Positions 55,781-64,000 of a stretch of DNA of 64,000 nt are shown here, one piece after another. A model generated the notes under the pieces. The model did no database searches, had not been told where the DNA came from, and was given only the letters and a program-made list of their open reading frames with translations. The DNA is from Streptomyces roseoviridis (GTDB lineage: Bacteria; Actinomycetota; Actinomycetes; Streptomycetales; Streptomycetaceae): contig NZ_BAAAWU010000001.1 of NCBI RefSeq assembly GCF_039535235.1, forward strand, positions 6,389,001 through 6,453,000, given 5' to 3'. A program made the position numbers and the translations under genes. Each line of letters starts with the position of its first letter. The stretch's first letter is position 1.

Positions 55781-57334
55781 TCACCACCGGTCGCCGTCCC
55801 GTCCTGCGGCCCGCTTCCCGTCCGCCGGGCCCAGCCAGCGCGTCAGTTCGGTGACGAGCTCGGCCGGGTCGGGGTCCGCTCCGGTCGCTGCCCAGGCGAG
55901 GTAGCCGTCCGGGCGGCACAGCACCGCGCGCCAGGCGGGAGCCGTGCCGTCGGCGTCCAGGATCCGGACCGGTCGCAGGCGGGCGGGGGCGGATCCGGCC
56001 CAGGGGGCGGGCAGGTCGGGCGGGAGCGTCGTCACGTCGTGGGCGATCAGGAGCAGGGGAGTGGCGTCCTCCAGGAGCTCGGCGGTGGTGCGCGGCCCGT
56101 CCTCGGTCTTGAAGGTGTGGTTGGGCAGGAAGGTGCCCGTCAGCGGATCGGTGCCGGGCCGCGGGTAGCGGATGCTCTGACCGCTGATCTCCCCGGCGGT
56201 CGCGGCCAGTGCCTCCGGCACCTCCATCAGGCGTCCGAAGTAGGCGCGCAGCGGCTCCTGTTCGGGGCGCGGGTCCATGAGCGCGGCCTGTGCACGGGTG
56301 TTGGCGACCACGGCACGCGCCACCGCCCGCCGCTCGTCGGTGTAGGTGTCCAGGAGCGTGGCGGGAGCGTCACCGCGCGCGACCAGGCCGAGCTTCCAGC
56401 CCAGGTTGAAGGCGTCCTGGAGGCCGGTGTTGAGGCCCTGGCCGCCCAGCGGGGCATGGACGTGCGCCGCGTCGCCGGCCAGCAGGACCCGGCCGTGGCG
56501 GGGGGAGCGGTAGGTGTCGGCGACGCGCGTGAAGTCGCTGAAGCGGGAGCCGTACGTCAGGTCGCGCATGGGCAGTTCCCGGCCGAGGACCCGTGCGGCG
56601 GTCGTGCTCAGCTCCCGTAGCGTGACCGGCCGGCCCCGGTCGGGGAACGGACGGGTGAAGTCATGGGTGAGCACCCGGCTCTGGCCCCGGGGGTTGACGT
56701 TGATCAGGGTCGAGCCGCCGGGGCCGCGCGCCCAGCCGCCCGGCGCGCCGCCCGGGTCGGCCAGGCGCACGAGGCCGATCACCCCGCTGAAGGACGGCTC
56801 GGTGGTGGTGACCGGGATGCCCGCCTGTTCGCGCACGGTGCTGCGGGCCCCGTCGCAGCCCACGACGTAGTCAGCCTCCAGGGTGCGGGCGGTGCCGTCC
56901 GCGGACAGCACCTCGACCTCCACCCGGTCGGGGTGCTCGGTGAGCCGGTGCACGCGCAGTCCCCGGCGGATGTCGGCGCCCAGGGCGCGGGCCCGGGCCT
57001 GGAAGGCCTCCTCGAGGGCGGACTGCGGCTGGTTGAGGATCGGCGGGCCCTCGGCCGTGGGGCTGGCGATCGTCAGGAGCGGCAGCCCGGCGAAGTGGAA
57101 ACCGGTGCGCTGCCACAGGTCGAGCCGGCCGGGCCGGGGCAGCCGCAGCAGGCCCCGGCGCAGCAGGGACTGGACGCTGCGCGCGTGCAGGGTGCCGGCG
57201 CGCGGGGTGTCCCGTACGTCCTCGTGCTGTTCGAGCACGATCGTGTCGACGTCGCGCAAGGCCAGTTCGCCGGCGAGCAGCAGGCCCACGGGGCCGCCGC
57301 CGGCGACGAGGACGGTCGTGCGTTCGGTGAACAT
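55781..57334 (-). CDS. FAD-dependent aromatic hydroxylase-type monooxygenase
   Basis: This 517-residue flavoprotein monooxygenase belongs to the phenol/polyketide hydroxylase group. The FAD-binding GGGPVG is at residues 12-17, the DG motif VVGCDGARS near 160, and the GD motif VLLAGDAAHVHAPLGGQGLNTG near 287. A thioredoxin-like C-terminal region (about 380-500) is visible. Such enzymes hydroxylate aromatic compounds or tailor polyketides. It follows the 6PGDH-like gene by 18 bp, so the two are probably co-transcribed. Substrate unknown. Confidence 0.87.
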   Translation of the reverse strand: MFTERTTVLVAGGGPVGLLLAGELALRDVDTIVLEQHEDVRDTPRAGTLHARSVQSLLRRGLLRLPRPGRLDLWQRTGFHFAGLPLLTIASPTAEGPPILNQPQSALEEAFQARARALGADIRRGLRVHRLTEHPDRVEVEVLSADGTARTLEADYVVGCDGARSTVREQAGIPVTTTEPSFSGVIGLVRLADPGGAPGGWARGPGGSTLINVNPRGQSRVLTHDFTRPFPDRGRPVTLRELSTTAARVLGRELPMRDLTYGSRFSDFTRVADTYRSPRHGRVLLAGDAAHVHAPLGGQGLNTGLQDAFNLGWKLGLVARGDAPATLLDTYTDERRAVARAVVANTRAQAALMDPRPEQEPLRAYFGRLMEVPEALAATAGEISGQSIRYPRPGTDPLTGTFLPNHTFKTEDGPRTTAELLEDATPLLLIAHDVTTLPPDLPAPWAGSAPARLRPVRILDADGTAPAWRAVLCRPDGYLAWAATGADPDPAELVTELTRWLGPADGKRAAGRDGDRW

Positions 57335-57352
57335 GCCGGGCGTCCGTCGCCG

Positions 57353-58240
57353 TCAGGCGTCGGCGTCGGCGTCGAAGCTGGCGAACCAGCCCGCCGCCAT
57401 GTCCTTGTCCCCGTGGCCGAGCCGGGCGGCCCGCTGGAAGCGGCGGTGGCCGGCCTCGGTCGCGTCGAGCCGGACGCCGACGCGCTCGGCGGCATCGAGG
57501 ACGAGCCGGGCGTCCTTCTCGGAGTTGTCCACGGAGAACTGCGGGGTCCAGTCCCGGGCGAGGATCGCGGCGGTCTTGCCCTGGAAGAAGCCGCTGTCCA
57601 TCGGGCCGCCGGAGACGACGTCCACGAAGTGCCGGGGGTCGACGCCGAGCCGGTCGGCGAGCGACAGGGCCTCGCCCACGCCGTGCGTGAGGGCGCCCAC
57701 CCAGGTGTTCAGGACCAGCTTGAGGCGGCTGGCGGCGCCGCTCGTGCCGTCCTCGCCGACCCAGACGGTCCGCGAGCCGATGGTGTCGAACAGCGGCTGG
57801 ACGGTGGGCCGGACGCTCTGCGGCGCCGCCGCGAGGACCACGAGCTTGCCCAGTTCGGCGGGCTGGCGCGAGCCCTGGACGGGTGCGTCGACGAAGACGA
57901 GGCCCGTCTCCTCGGCGAAGGCGGCGAGCTCGTCGACGACCTCGCCGACGGTGCTGACCTGCACCCAGACGGTGCCCCGGGCCAGTTTGGGCGCGGCCGC
58001 CCGGACGGCCTCCAGGACGCGGGGACCGTCGTTGAGGACGGTGAGGACGACGTCGGCGCCGTCCACGGCCTCGGCCGGGCTGTCGGCGACGTGCACGCCG
58101 TCGGCGGAAAGCGCCTCGGCCTTGGCGCGGGTGCGGTTCCAGGCGCGGACCGTCAGACCGGAGGCGGCCAGGTTGCGGGCGACGGGGGCGCCGATGATGC
58201 CGGTGCCGAGGACTGCGATGACCGGCTGTGCGGAGGTCAT
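57353..58240 (-). CDS. 6-phosphogluconate-dehydrogenase-like NAD(P)-dependent oxidoreductase
   Basis: This 295-residue beta-hydroxyacid dehydrogenase/imine-reductase-type enzyme has the Rossmann motif GTGIIGAP (residues 12-19), VQVSTVGEVV, FVDAPVQGSRQPAELG and the catalytic-lysine segment SRLKLVLNTWVGAL. The last 20 residues are Asp/Ala-rich. It is first in a minus-strand pair with the FAD monooxygenase. The divergent ArsR-like gene may control both. Confidence 0.85.
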   Translation of the reverse strand: MTSAQPVIAVLGTGIIGAPVARNLAASGLTVRAWNRTRAKAEALSADGVHVADSPAEAVDGADVVLTVLNDGPRVLEAVRAAAPKLARGTVWVQVSTVGEVVDELAAFAEETGLVFVDAPVQGSRQPAELGKLVVLAAAPQSVRPTVQPLFDTIGSRTVWVGEDGTSGAASRLKLVLNTWVGALTHGVGEALSLADRLGVDPRHFVDVVSGGPMDSGFFQGKTAAILARDWTPQFSVDNSEKDARLVLDAAERVGVRLDATEAGHRRFQRAARLGHGDKDMAAGWFASFDADADA

Positions 58241-58298
58241 GTCCGGACTCCTAGAGGGTGCTTCGGATGTTCGGCGTGGGTCGGCGAGGGGAGCCGAC

Positions 58299-58318
58299 GG
58301 TTCGAAAATTTTCGTACC
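58299..58318. promoter_or_regulatory. Palindromic operator, ArsR-like gene / dehydrogenase
   Basis: CGAAAATTTTCG (58303-58314) is a perfect 12-bp palindrome, extended by GGT on the left and ACC on the right (18 of 20 symmetric). It is far more AT-rich than the surroundings and lies between the divergent oxidoreductase and HTH genes. Confidence 0.6.
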
Positions 58319-58410
58319 CGGTTACCTTAGGCACGTCCCGCCGGCGCCCACAACGCGTTCCCGCGGGTATGTCACCTGTGACGCACCTGTCCGACGACGA
58401 GAGGTCCGCG

Positions 58411-58743
58411 ATGCCCGTCGAGCTGTCCCACCCACCGCTGGACACGGTCGAACTCGACGCCGTGTACGCGGCCCTGGCCGACCGTCACCGGCGCGGCGTG
58501 GTGGTCCGGCTGGCCCGGACGCCAGACGCCGAGGTGCCCTGCACGACCCTGGACGTGCCGGGTGCGAAGTCCACCCGCTCGTACCACTGGAAGGTGCTCC
58601 GCGAGGCCGGGCTGATCCTCCAGCGCAGCACGGGGACGGGCATGCTGCTGCGCCTTCGACCGGAGTTCGAGGAGCGCTTCCCCGGGCTGCTGGGCAACCT
58701 GCTCAGCCTGGAGGGCGGCGATCAGGGGGCGCCCGCCTCCTGA
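58411..58743 (+). CDS. ArsR-like winged-helix regulator
   Basis: This 110-residue DNA-binding protein has AVYAALADRHRRGVVVRL and KSTRSYHWKVLREAGLI, an ArsR-type recognition region. No metal-binding Cys pair is seen. I chose ATG 58411 because GAGAGG precedes it; earlier in-frame starts give a low-complexity extension. It probably acts on the palindrome at 58303 and on the divergent dehydrogenase/monooxygenase operon. Its 3' end overlaps the convergent MFS gene by 22 bp. Confidence 0.8.
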   Translation: MPVELSHPPLDTVELDAVYAALADRHRRGVVVRLARTPDAEVPCTTLDVPGAKSTRSYHWKVLREAGLILQRSTGTGMLLRLRPEFEERFPGLLGNLLSLEGGDQGAPAS

Positions 58744-59957
58744 CGGCGCGGCGGCGGGGTGGCGGCCGGGGCGGACGTGGCCGGTCCCCCGGCCGCCGGC
58801 CCGGCCTGCGCCGCCGCCCGCCGGTACAGCAGGCCCGACAGCAGCGCGGTGCCCAGACCGGCCACCGCGAGCAGGGCCCCGGACCAGACGGGCGCCGTGT
58901 AGCCGAGGCCCGCGCCGATCACGCTGCCGCCGACCCAGGGGCCGATGGTGTTGCCCAGGTTGAAGGCCGAGGTGTTGGTGGTGGCGGCGAGCGTCGGCGC
59001 GTGGCCCGCCTCGCGCATCACCTGGGCCTGGAGCGCAGGGTTGATGGAGAAGGCGGCCAGGCCGAAGGCCAGGACCGTCACCACGGTGGCCGCCCGGCTG
59101 TGCGCGGTCACCGTCAGCAGCGCGAGCACCAGCGCCATCGCCCCGATTCCCGCGTACAGGCTGGGCAGCAGGTGCCGGTCGGCGAAGCGGCCGCCGAGGA
59201 CGCTTCCCGCGAAGCAGCCCACGCCGAAGAGGGTCAGCAGCACCGGCACCGCCGACTCGGAGAAGCCGCCGACGTCGGTGAAGAGCTTGGACAGGTAACT
59301 GAAGCAGCAGAAGATCGCCGCCTGGGTGAGCATCGAGGTGGAAAGCGCCACCCACACCCGGGGGTTGCGGAAGGCCGAGAGCTCCGCGCGCACTCCGCCG
59401 TACGGGCCGTTCGGCCGGCGCGGCACCAGTAAGAGGACGCCGAGCACAGCGAGCACCGCCAGCGCGTCGACCGCCCAGAAGCTCGCCCGCCAGCCGGCGT
59501 GCTGGCTGAGGAAGGTGCCCGCGGGGACGCCGAACACATTGGCCACGGTGAGCCCGGCGAACATGATCGCCAGCGCCCGCCCGCGCCGCTCGGGGCCCGC
59601 GAGCTCGACGGCCACCACCGACCCGATGCCGAAGAAGGCGCCCTGTGCGAGGGCCGCGATCACGCGCCCGGCCATCAGGACGCCGTAGCCGGGGGCGAGC
59701 GCGCCCATGGTCTGGCCGAGCACGAACAGGAGCAGCAGCCCGACCAGCGAGGTCCTGCGGTTGACCCGCAGGGTCGCGACGGTCAGGGCCGGGCCGCCGA
59801 CGACCACGCCCAGGGCGTAGCCGGAGATCAGCCAGCCCACGGCGGGGACGGAGACGGACAGGTCGCGGGAGAGTTCGGGCAGCAGCCCGGAGATCATGAA
59901 CTCGGTGGTGCCGATGCAGAAGACGCTCAGGCCGAGCACATAGACGGCGACGGGCAT
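58722..59957 (-). CDS. MFS exporter, AraJ/DHA1-like
   Basis: This 411-residue transporter has twelve hydrophobic segments. VLGLSVFCIGTTEFMISGLLP and VGWLISGYALGVVVGGPAL match the AraJ/chloramphenicol-exporter branch, and the loop after the second segment reads RVNRRTS. A possible operator (CGTTCCAGAACG, 60021-60032) lies 64 bp upstream of the start and matches one upstream of the neighbouring TetR gene. An exporter regulated by that TetR protein is the simplest reading. Confidence 0.88.
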   Translation of the reverse strand: MPVAVYVLGLSVFCIGTTEFMISGLLPELSRDLSVSVPAVGWLISGYALGVVVGGPALTVATLRVNRRTSLVGLLLLFVLGQTMGALAPGYGVLMAGRVIAALAQGAFFGIGSVVAVELAGPERRGRALAIMFAGLTVANVFGVPAGTFLSQHAGWRASFWAVDALAVLAVLGVLLLVPRRPNGPYGGVRAELSAFRNPRVWVALSTSMLTQAAIFCCFSYLSKLFTDVGGFSESAVPVLLTLFGVGCFAGSVLGGRFADRHLLPSLYAGIGAMALVLALLTVTAHSRAATVVTVLAFGLAAFSINPALQAQVMREAGHAPTLAATTNTSAFNLGNTIGPWVGGSVIGAGLGYTAPVWSGALLAVAGLGTALLSGLLYRRAAAQAGPAAGGPATSAPAATPPPRRQEAGAP

Positions 59958-60020
59958 CGCCGCTCCTCCTTCGATCGTGAGCGGTGGTCTCGTCCGGATC
60001 GTGAACAGTTCTTGAATCTT

Positions 60021-60032
60021 CGTTCCAGAACG
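60021..60032. promoter_or_regulatory. TetR operator copy 1 (MFS promoter)
   Basis: CGTTC-CA-GAACG is a palindrome in the MFS upstream region. It matches the site at 60682 in the TetR promoter (GTTCTGGAAC, the same sequence on the other strand). Confidence 0.65.
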
Positions 60033-60078
60033 AGGGCGAAAGGAAGGGCCGGCCTCGGGGGCCGGCCGTGGGGGAGGC

Positions 60079-60666
60079 TCAGGGGGCGGGCGGAAGGATC
60101 TGGTCCACCAGGGAGGTCAGGGTCGCGCGGTCGCTCACCTTGCCGAGCACCCTCAGCCCGTACAGCGAGTTGAGCAGGTAGAGGGCGAGTGCCTGGGGTT
60201 CCTGGTCCTTGCTCATCGAGCCGTCGCGCTGCCCCTGCTCGACGCCGACACGCAGTGCCGTCTGCATCCGGGCGAAGGTGGTGCGCACGTGCTCGGTGAT
60301 CCGCGGGTCCTGGCCGGCCATCTCCATGGCGGTGTTCACCACGAGACAGCCGCGGCGGCCGGGCGTCTGTGCCGTCTCCTCGTCGACGACGCTCATCAGG
60401 ACCGCGCGGATCCGGTCCCGGGCCGGCCCTTCGCCCTCTTCGAGCAGGCCGACCAGCCGGCTCGTCCACTCCGCGTCGTACCGCTGGAGCGCCGCCTCGA
60501 ACAGGCCGCGCTTGCTCTGGAAGGTGTTGTAGAGGCTGCCGCGGCCCAATCCCGTGCTGTCGACGAGGTCCTGGGCCGACGTTCCGGCGTACCCCTTGTC
60601 CCAGAACGTGGCCATCGCCGCGTCCAGTGCGTGGTTGACGTCGAAGCTCCGGGGGCGAGGTGACAT
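60079..60666 (-). CDS. TetR-family transcriptional repressor
   Basis: This 195-residue repressor has an N-terminal TetR helix-turn-helix (ALDAAMATFWDKGYAGTSAQDLV, TGLGRGSLYNTFQSK) and a ligand-binding C-terminal domain with GRRGCLVVNTAMEMA. It is upstream of the MFS gene on the same strand, and both promoters contain CGTTCCAGAAC-type palindromes, so it probably represses itself and the exporter. The inducer is not known. Confidence 0.9.
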   Translation of the reverse strand: MSPRPRSFDVNHALDAAMATFWDKGYAGTSAQDLVDSTGLGRGSLYNTFQSKRGLFEAALQRYDAEWTSRLVGLLEEGEGPARDRIRAVLMSVVDEETAQTPGRRGCLVVNTAMEMAGQDPRITEHVRTTFARMQTALRVGVEQGQRDGSMSKDQEPQALALYLLNSLYGLRVLGKVSDRATLTSLVDQILPPAP

Positions 60667-60681
60667 GCCGCCAGGTTAGCG

Positions 60682-60691
60682 GTTCTGGAAC
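60682..60691. promoter_or_regulatory. TetR operator copy 2 (TetR promoter)
   Basis: GTTCTGGAAC lies 16-25 bp before the TetR start codon, next to an AT-rich stretch (TTGTTAAAATTC). It is the reverse complement of the site before the MFS gene. Confidence 0.65.
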
Positions 60692-60711
60692 GATTGTTAA
60701 AATTCAATGGC

Positions 60712-60937
60712 CCGGCGTGACGGTCTGCCGGAAGGTGTGGTTACCTCAAGTCGTCGACGCGGCACCGAGTGCCCCGGACGCAGCTCCGGGGACCCGTGTA
60801 CGCCTGTCCGGCGCGGGAGACCGATCACTTTCCCCGTCGCCGGCGCCGCGGAGACCCGGTTCGCCCGCCACGAGCGGGCGGGCACGGGGGAGAGCCCTGT
60901 CATCAGGGCATCAACACCTTTGCATGGGGGAATCACC
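60712..60937 (+). promoter_or_regulatory. Structured leader upstream of the indigoidine synthetase gene
   Basis: About 225 bp separate the TetR promoter from the NRPS start. Two hairpins are visible: CGCCCGC-CACGA-GCGGGCG (60862-60880) and GCCCTG-TCAT-CAGGGC (60894-60909), the latter just before the ribosome site GGGGGAA. No clear -35/-10 pair was identified. Confidence 0.45.
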
Positions 60938-63900
60938 TTGGCACCCGTTCAGTCCGTTGCGCCCCTTTACGGCTTACGCCTGGAAGACGGGGCTTGCCTG
61001 CCCGGCCTGCTGGAGCAGCAGGTCGTGGCGCGGCCCGAGGCCGTCGCGGTCGTCTCCGACGACCGCAGCCTCACCTACCGGGAGCTCGCCGACTCCAGCG
61101 GCCGACTGGCCGCCCACCTGGCCGACCTGGGCGTCTCGGTCGACACGTGCGTCGGCCTGTACACCGAACCGTCCGTGGACCTGATGATCGGGGCGTGGGG
61201 CATCCTGTTCGCCGGGGCGGCGTATCTGCCGCTGTCCCCGGAGTACCCCGAGGACCGCCTCCGCTACATGATCGAGAACAGCCGCACCGGGGTCGTCGTG
61301 ACCCAAGAGCACCTGCGGGACCGGCTGGCCGCACTCGCCCCGTCCGGCACCCGGATCGTCACCCTCGCGGACGTCCCGGACGCCTCCCCGGACGGCGTCC
61401 CGCACTGCGGCGTCGGAAACCTCCTCGCCGGCGCCGAGACCCCCGCGACCAGCGGCGGGACCGCGCCCGAACCGGCCGCCGGGCAGCGGCTGACGGGCCC
61501 GCGGCCGGACTCCCTGGCCTACGTCATCTACACCTCGGGCAGCACCGGCAAGCCCAAGGGCGTGATGATCGAGCACCGGAGCATCGTGTCCCAGCTGCGC
61601 TGGATGCACTCCTTCGGCCACCTCGGCACCCACGTCACCGTCCTGCAGAAGACCCCGATGAGCTTCGACGCGGCCCAGTGGGAGATCCTCGCCCCCGCCG
61701 CCGGTGCGAAGGTCGTCGTCGGCGCGCCGGGCATCTACCGCGACCCCGAGGCGCTCATCGCCGCCGTCAAGCGCCACCGGGTCACCACCCTGCAGGGCGT
61801 ACCCACCCTGCTCCAGGCGCTGGTCGACCTCGACGAGTTCCGCGGCTGCACCAGCCTGCGCCGGGTGTTCTCCGGCGGCGAGGCGCTGTCGCAGCGCCTC
61901 GCCCGCTCCCTGCTGACCGAGCTGCCGTGGATCTCGCTGGTCAACCTGTACGGCCCCACCGAGACCACCATCAACGCCACCGCGTGCCTGGTGGACCCGG
62001 ACTCGCTCGGCGACGGCGCCGGCTCCGTGCCGATCGGCGTCCCGGTCGACAACACGCCCTGCTTCATCCTCGACGAGGAGCTGCGGCCGGTCGACATCGG
62101 CACCACGGGAGAGCTCTACATCGGCGGCGTGCAGCTCGCCCGCGGCTACCTGCACCGCGACGACCTGACACAGGAACGTTTCATCCCCTCGCCGTTCGTG
62201 CCCACCGAGCGGCTCTACAAGACCGGCGACCTCGCCTACTGGAACGAGGACGGCACCATCACCTGCGTCGGCCGCGCCGACAACCAGGTGAAGCTGCGCG
62301 GCTACCGCGTCGAACTGGACGAGATCTCCCTCGCCATCGAGGAGCATGCCTGGGTCCGCCGCGCGGCGGCCGTCGTCACCGACGACCCCCGCACCGGCTT
62401 CCAGAACCTGGTGGCCTGCATCGAGCTCAACCCGCGCGAGGCCGCCCTGATGGACCAGGGCAACCACGGCGGCCACCACCAGTCCAAGGCCAGCAAGCTC
62501 CAGGTCAAGGCCCAGCTGTCGGATCCCGGTCTGCGCGACCCGCAGGAGCTGTCCGGCCGCCCGGTCCTCGACCTGCCCGGCAAGGAGGGCACCGCACGTC
62601 AGCGCCGGGAGACCTTCGCCCGCAAGACCTACCGCTTCTACGACGGCGGCGAGGTCACCCGCGAGGACGTCCGGCAGCTGCTCGCGCCGCCGCCGGTCAC
62701 CGCGCTCTCGCGCGGGCTCGACGAACTCACCCTGCCGCAACTGGGCGAGATCCTGCGCTGGTTCGGACAGTTCCGCAGCACGGAGCGGCTCCTTCCCAAG
62801 TACTCCTACGCCTCCCCGGGCGCGCTCTACGCCACCCAGATGTACCTGGAGATCAGCGGTGTCGCGGGAGTGGATCCGGGCGTCTACTACCACCACCCGG
62901 TCGACCACACCTTGGTGCGGATCGCCGGCACCGACCTCACCGGACCCGCCCTGAAGGTGCACTTCGCCGGCAAGAAGCGGGCCATCGAACCGGTCTACGC
63001 CAACAACATCCAGGAGGTCCTGGAGTTCGAGACCGGTCACATGCTCGGCGTCTTCGAGGAAGTGCTGCCCGAGTACGGACTCACCATCCGCCCCGCCGGC
63101 TTCACCCCCGCCGTCAAGGACCGCCTCGACGTCGTCGACGAGGACTACTACCTCGGCACCTTCGAGGTGTACCCGAACGACGGCGAACCCCGCCAGGACC
63201 CGACCGAGATCTACGTCCAGGCCCACCCCGGCCGGATCGCGGACCTGCCGGCCGGCCACTACCGCCACCACGACGGCGAACTGGAGCGCGTCTCTGACGA
63301 GCTGATCCAGCGCCGGCACGTCATCGCCATCAACCAGGCGGTGTACGACCGGGCCTCCTTCGGCATCACCGCCGTCAGCCGCGCCGCGGAACCCTGGCTG
63401 GAGTACATCGCGATGGGCGCGAAGCTCCACCGGCTCCAGCGCAACGGGCTGTCCCTCGGCTTCATGTCCTCCGGATACAGCTCCAAGTCCGGCAACCCGC
63501 TGCCCGCCGCCCGGCGGATCGACGAGATCCTCGCCTCCCTCGGCACCGAGACCGGCCCGTCGTACTTCTTCCTCGGCGGCAAGGTCAGCGAGGAGCAGCT
63601 GCGGCACGAGGGCATGAACGAGGACGCCGTGCACACCCGCGGTCCGGCCGAGATCATCAAGGACGAGCTGGCCGGTTTCCTGCCCGACTACATGATCCCG
63701 AACCGGGTCCTGGTCATGAACGACCTGCCCCTGACCGCCAACGGCAAGGTCGACGTCAAGGCGCTCGCCGCCAGCGAGCAGGTGCGCTCCGCCGGCAGCG
63801 GTGCCCCCTACGTCGCCCCGGCGACCCCCCACGAGCGGTGGCTCGCCGACGTGTGGGGCACGGCCCTGAAGTACGAGGACGTGTCCACCGAGGACGACTT

Positions 63901-64000
63901 CTTCGCGGCCGGCGGCAACTCGCTGACCGCGGTCGCCCTGGTCAACCGGATCAACCGCGAGTTCGGCACCGAACTGCCGCTCCAGGTCGTCTTCGAGGCA
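60938..64000 (+). CDS. indC: Indigoidine synthetase-type NRPS (A-oxidase-A-T...), 3' truncated
   Basis: This is the N-terminal 1021 residues of a BpsA/IndC-type single-module synthetase that converts two L-glutamines into the blue pigment indigoidine. The adenylation domain opens after LPGLLEQQV; A3 is YTSGSTGKPKG (about 197), A5 NLYGPTETTIN, A7 LYKTGDLAYW, A8 GRADNQVKLRGYRVELDEI (about 446). An FMN-dependent oxidase (SagB/McbC-like) is inserted between A8 and A10 (about 558-890: FARKTYRFYDGG, KYSYASPGALYATQMYLE, GLSLGFMSSGYSSKSGNPLP). A10 is NGKVDVKAL, then the carrier domain with the 4'-phosphopantetheine Ser995 in AAGGNSLTAV. The thioesterase must lie beyond the edge. The TTG start at 60938 follows GGGGGAA and puts the N-terminus 20 residues before LPGLL, close to BpsA. 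Confidence 0.93.
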   Translation, partial: MAPVQSVAPLYGLRLEDGACLPGLLEQQVVARPEAVAVVSDDRSLTYRELADSSGRLAAHLADLGVSVDTCVGLYTEPSVDLMIGAWGILFAGAAYLPLSPEYPEDRLRYMIENSRTGVVVTQEHLRDRLAALAPSGTRIVTLADVPDASPDGVPHCGVGNLLAGAETPATSGGTAPEPAAGQRLTGPRPDSLAYVIYTSGSTGKPKGVMIEHRSIVSQLRWMHSFGHLGTHVTVLQKTPMSFDAAQWEILAPAAGAKVVVGAPGIYRDPEALIAAVKRHRVTTLQGVPTLLQALVDLDEFRGCTSLRRVFSGGEALSQRLARSLLTELPWISLVNLYGPTETTINATACLVDPDSLGDGAGSVPIGVPVDNTPCFILDEELRPVDIGTTGELYIGGVQLARGYLHRDDLTQERFIPSPFVPTERLYKTGDLAYWNEDGTITCVGRADNQVKLRGYRVELDEISLAIEEHAWVRRAAAVVTDDPRTGFQNLVACIELNPREAALMDQGNHGGHHQSKASKLQVKAQLSDPGLRDPQELSGRPVLDLPGKEGTARQRRETFARKTYRFYDGGEVTREDVRQLLAPPPVTALSRGLDELTLPQLGEILRWFGQFRSTERLLPKYSYASPGALYATQMYLEISGVAGVDPGVYYHHPVDHTLVRIAGTDLTGPALKVHFAGKKRAIEPVYANNIQEVLEFETGHMLGVFEEVLPEYGLTIRPAGFTPAVKDRLDVVDEDYYLGTFEVYPNDGEPRQDPTEIYVQAHPGRIADLPAGHYRHHDGELERVSDELIQRRHVIAINQAVYDRASFGITAVSRAAEPWLEYIAMGAKLHRLQRNGLSLGFMSSGYSSKSGNPLPAARRIDEILASLGTETGPSYFFLGGKVSEEQLRHEGMNEDAVHTRGPAEIIKDELAGFLPDYMIPNRVLVMNDLPLTANGKVDVKALAASEQVRSAGSGAPYVAPATPHERWLADVWGTALKYEDVSTEDDFFAAGGNSLTAVALVNRINREFGTELPLQVVFEA

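Noticed and set aside
60974..63832. A 952-residue minus-strand open frame opposite the NRPS gene
   Set aside because: It is an antisense shadow, rich in Gly/Val/Asp/Leu with no domain, while the plus strand carries intact adenylation and oxidase motifs.

Overview
The window is chromosomal DNA from a Streptomyces-type actinomycete. The evidence is very high GC with strong G/C third-position bias, GTG and TTG starts, AGGAGG-like ribosome sites, a Streptomyces-like 16S rRNA, a conservon operon, and the actinobacterial pgsA / DUF881-sbp-DUF881 / garA / ftsR / bfn / merR / gcvP order. No tRNA gene, insertion sequence, prophage or CRISPR array was seen. The species cannot be named from the sequence alone.

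Layout. 1-3.6 kb: a conservon (cvnA truncated by the window edge, then cvnB, cvnC, cvnD). 3.8-5.8 kb: a 77-bp tandem repeat, then a thiolase/DUF35 pair under a palindromic operator. 5.8-12.1 kb: VanX-like dipeptidase, NUDIX hydrolase, GH31 glycosidase, and acetoacetyl-CoA synthetase with a PHO-box-like repeat in the divergent promoter. 12.1-15.7 kb: MocR regulator divergent from an MFS exporter and a protein of unknown function. 15.8-18.3 kb: crr-ptsI with a DasR-type (dre) site upstream. 18.3-23.8 kb: a complete rRNA operon (16S-23S-5S) with leader promoters and a terminator.

23.9-37.9 kb is the conserved core block: CDP-alcohol phosphatidyltransferase, a GDP-mannose pyrophosphorylase fused to a degenerate phosphohexomutase domain, DUF881-sbp-DUF881, the FHA protein GarA, FtsR, bifunctional nuclease, a second MerR protein, DNA polymerase IV, a PRC-barrel protein, and gcvP behind a tandem glycine riboswitch. 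The block links envelope and division functions, control of 2-oxoglutarate/glutamate metabolism through GarA, and glycine cleavage.

38-58 kb is mixed: small Streptomyces-specific proteins, a GCS2-type ligase, a CPBP protease, PhzF and PadR genes, two EamA transporters (the second behind a short PPP-containing leader peptide), a frameshifted pseudogene, two PPOX-like proteins, a second MocR regulator, a cysteine-less isochorismatase-like protein, a Rieske lipoprotein, an SDR/DUF2867-like fusion, CbiZ, and an FAD monooxygenase with a 6PGDH-like dehydrogenase.

58-64 kb: an ArsR-like regulator, an MFS exporter and a TetR regulator that share one operator sequence, then the start of an indigoidine synthetase-type NRPS (A-oxidase-A-T visible, running off the right edge). 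This last gene is the clearest specialised-metabolism locus in the window. Many gene ends are convergent and closed by strong GC-rich hairpins, which I list as terminators.
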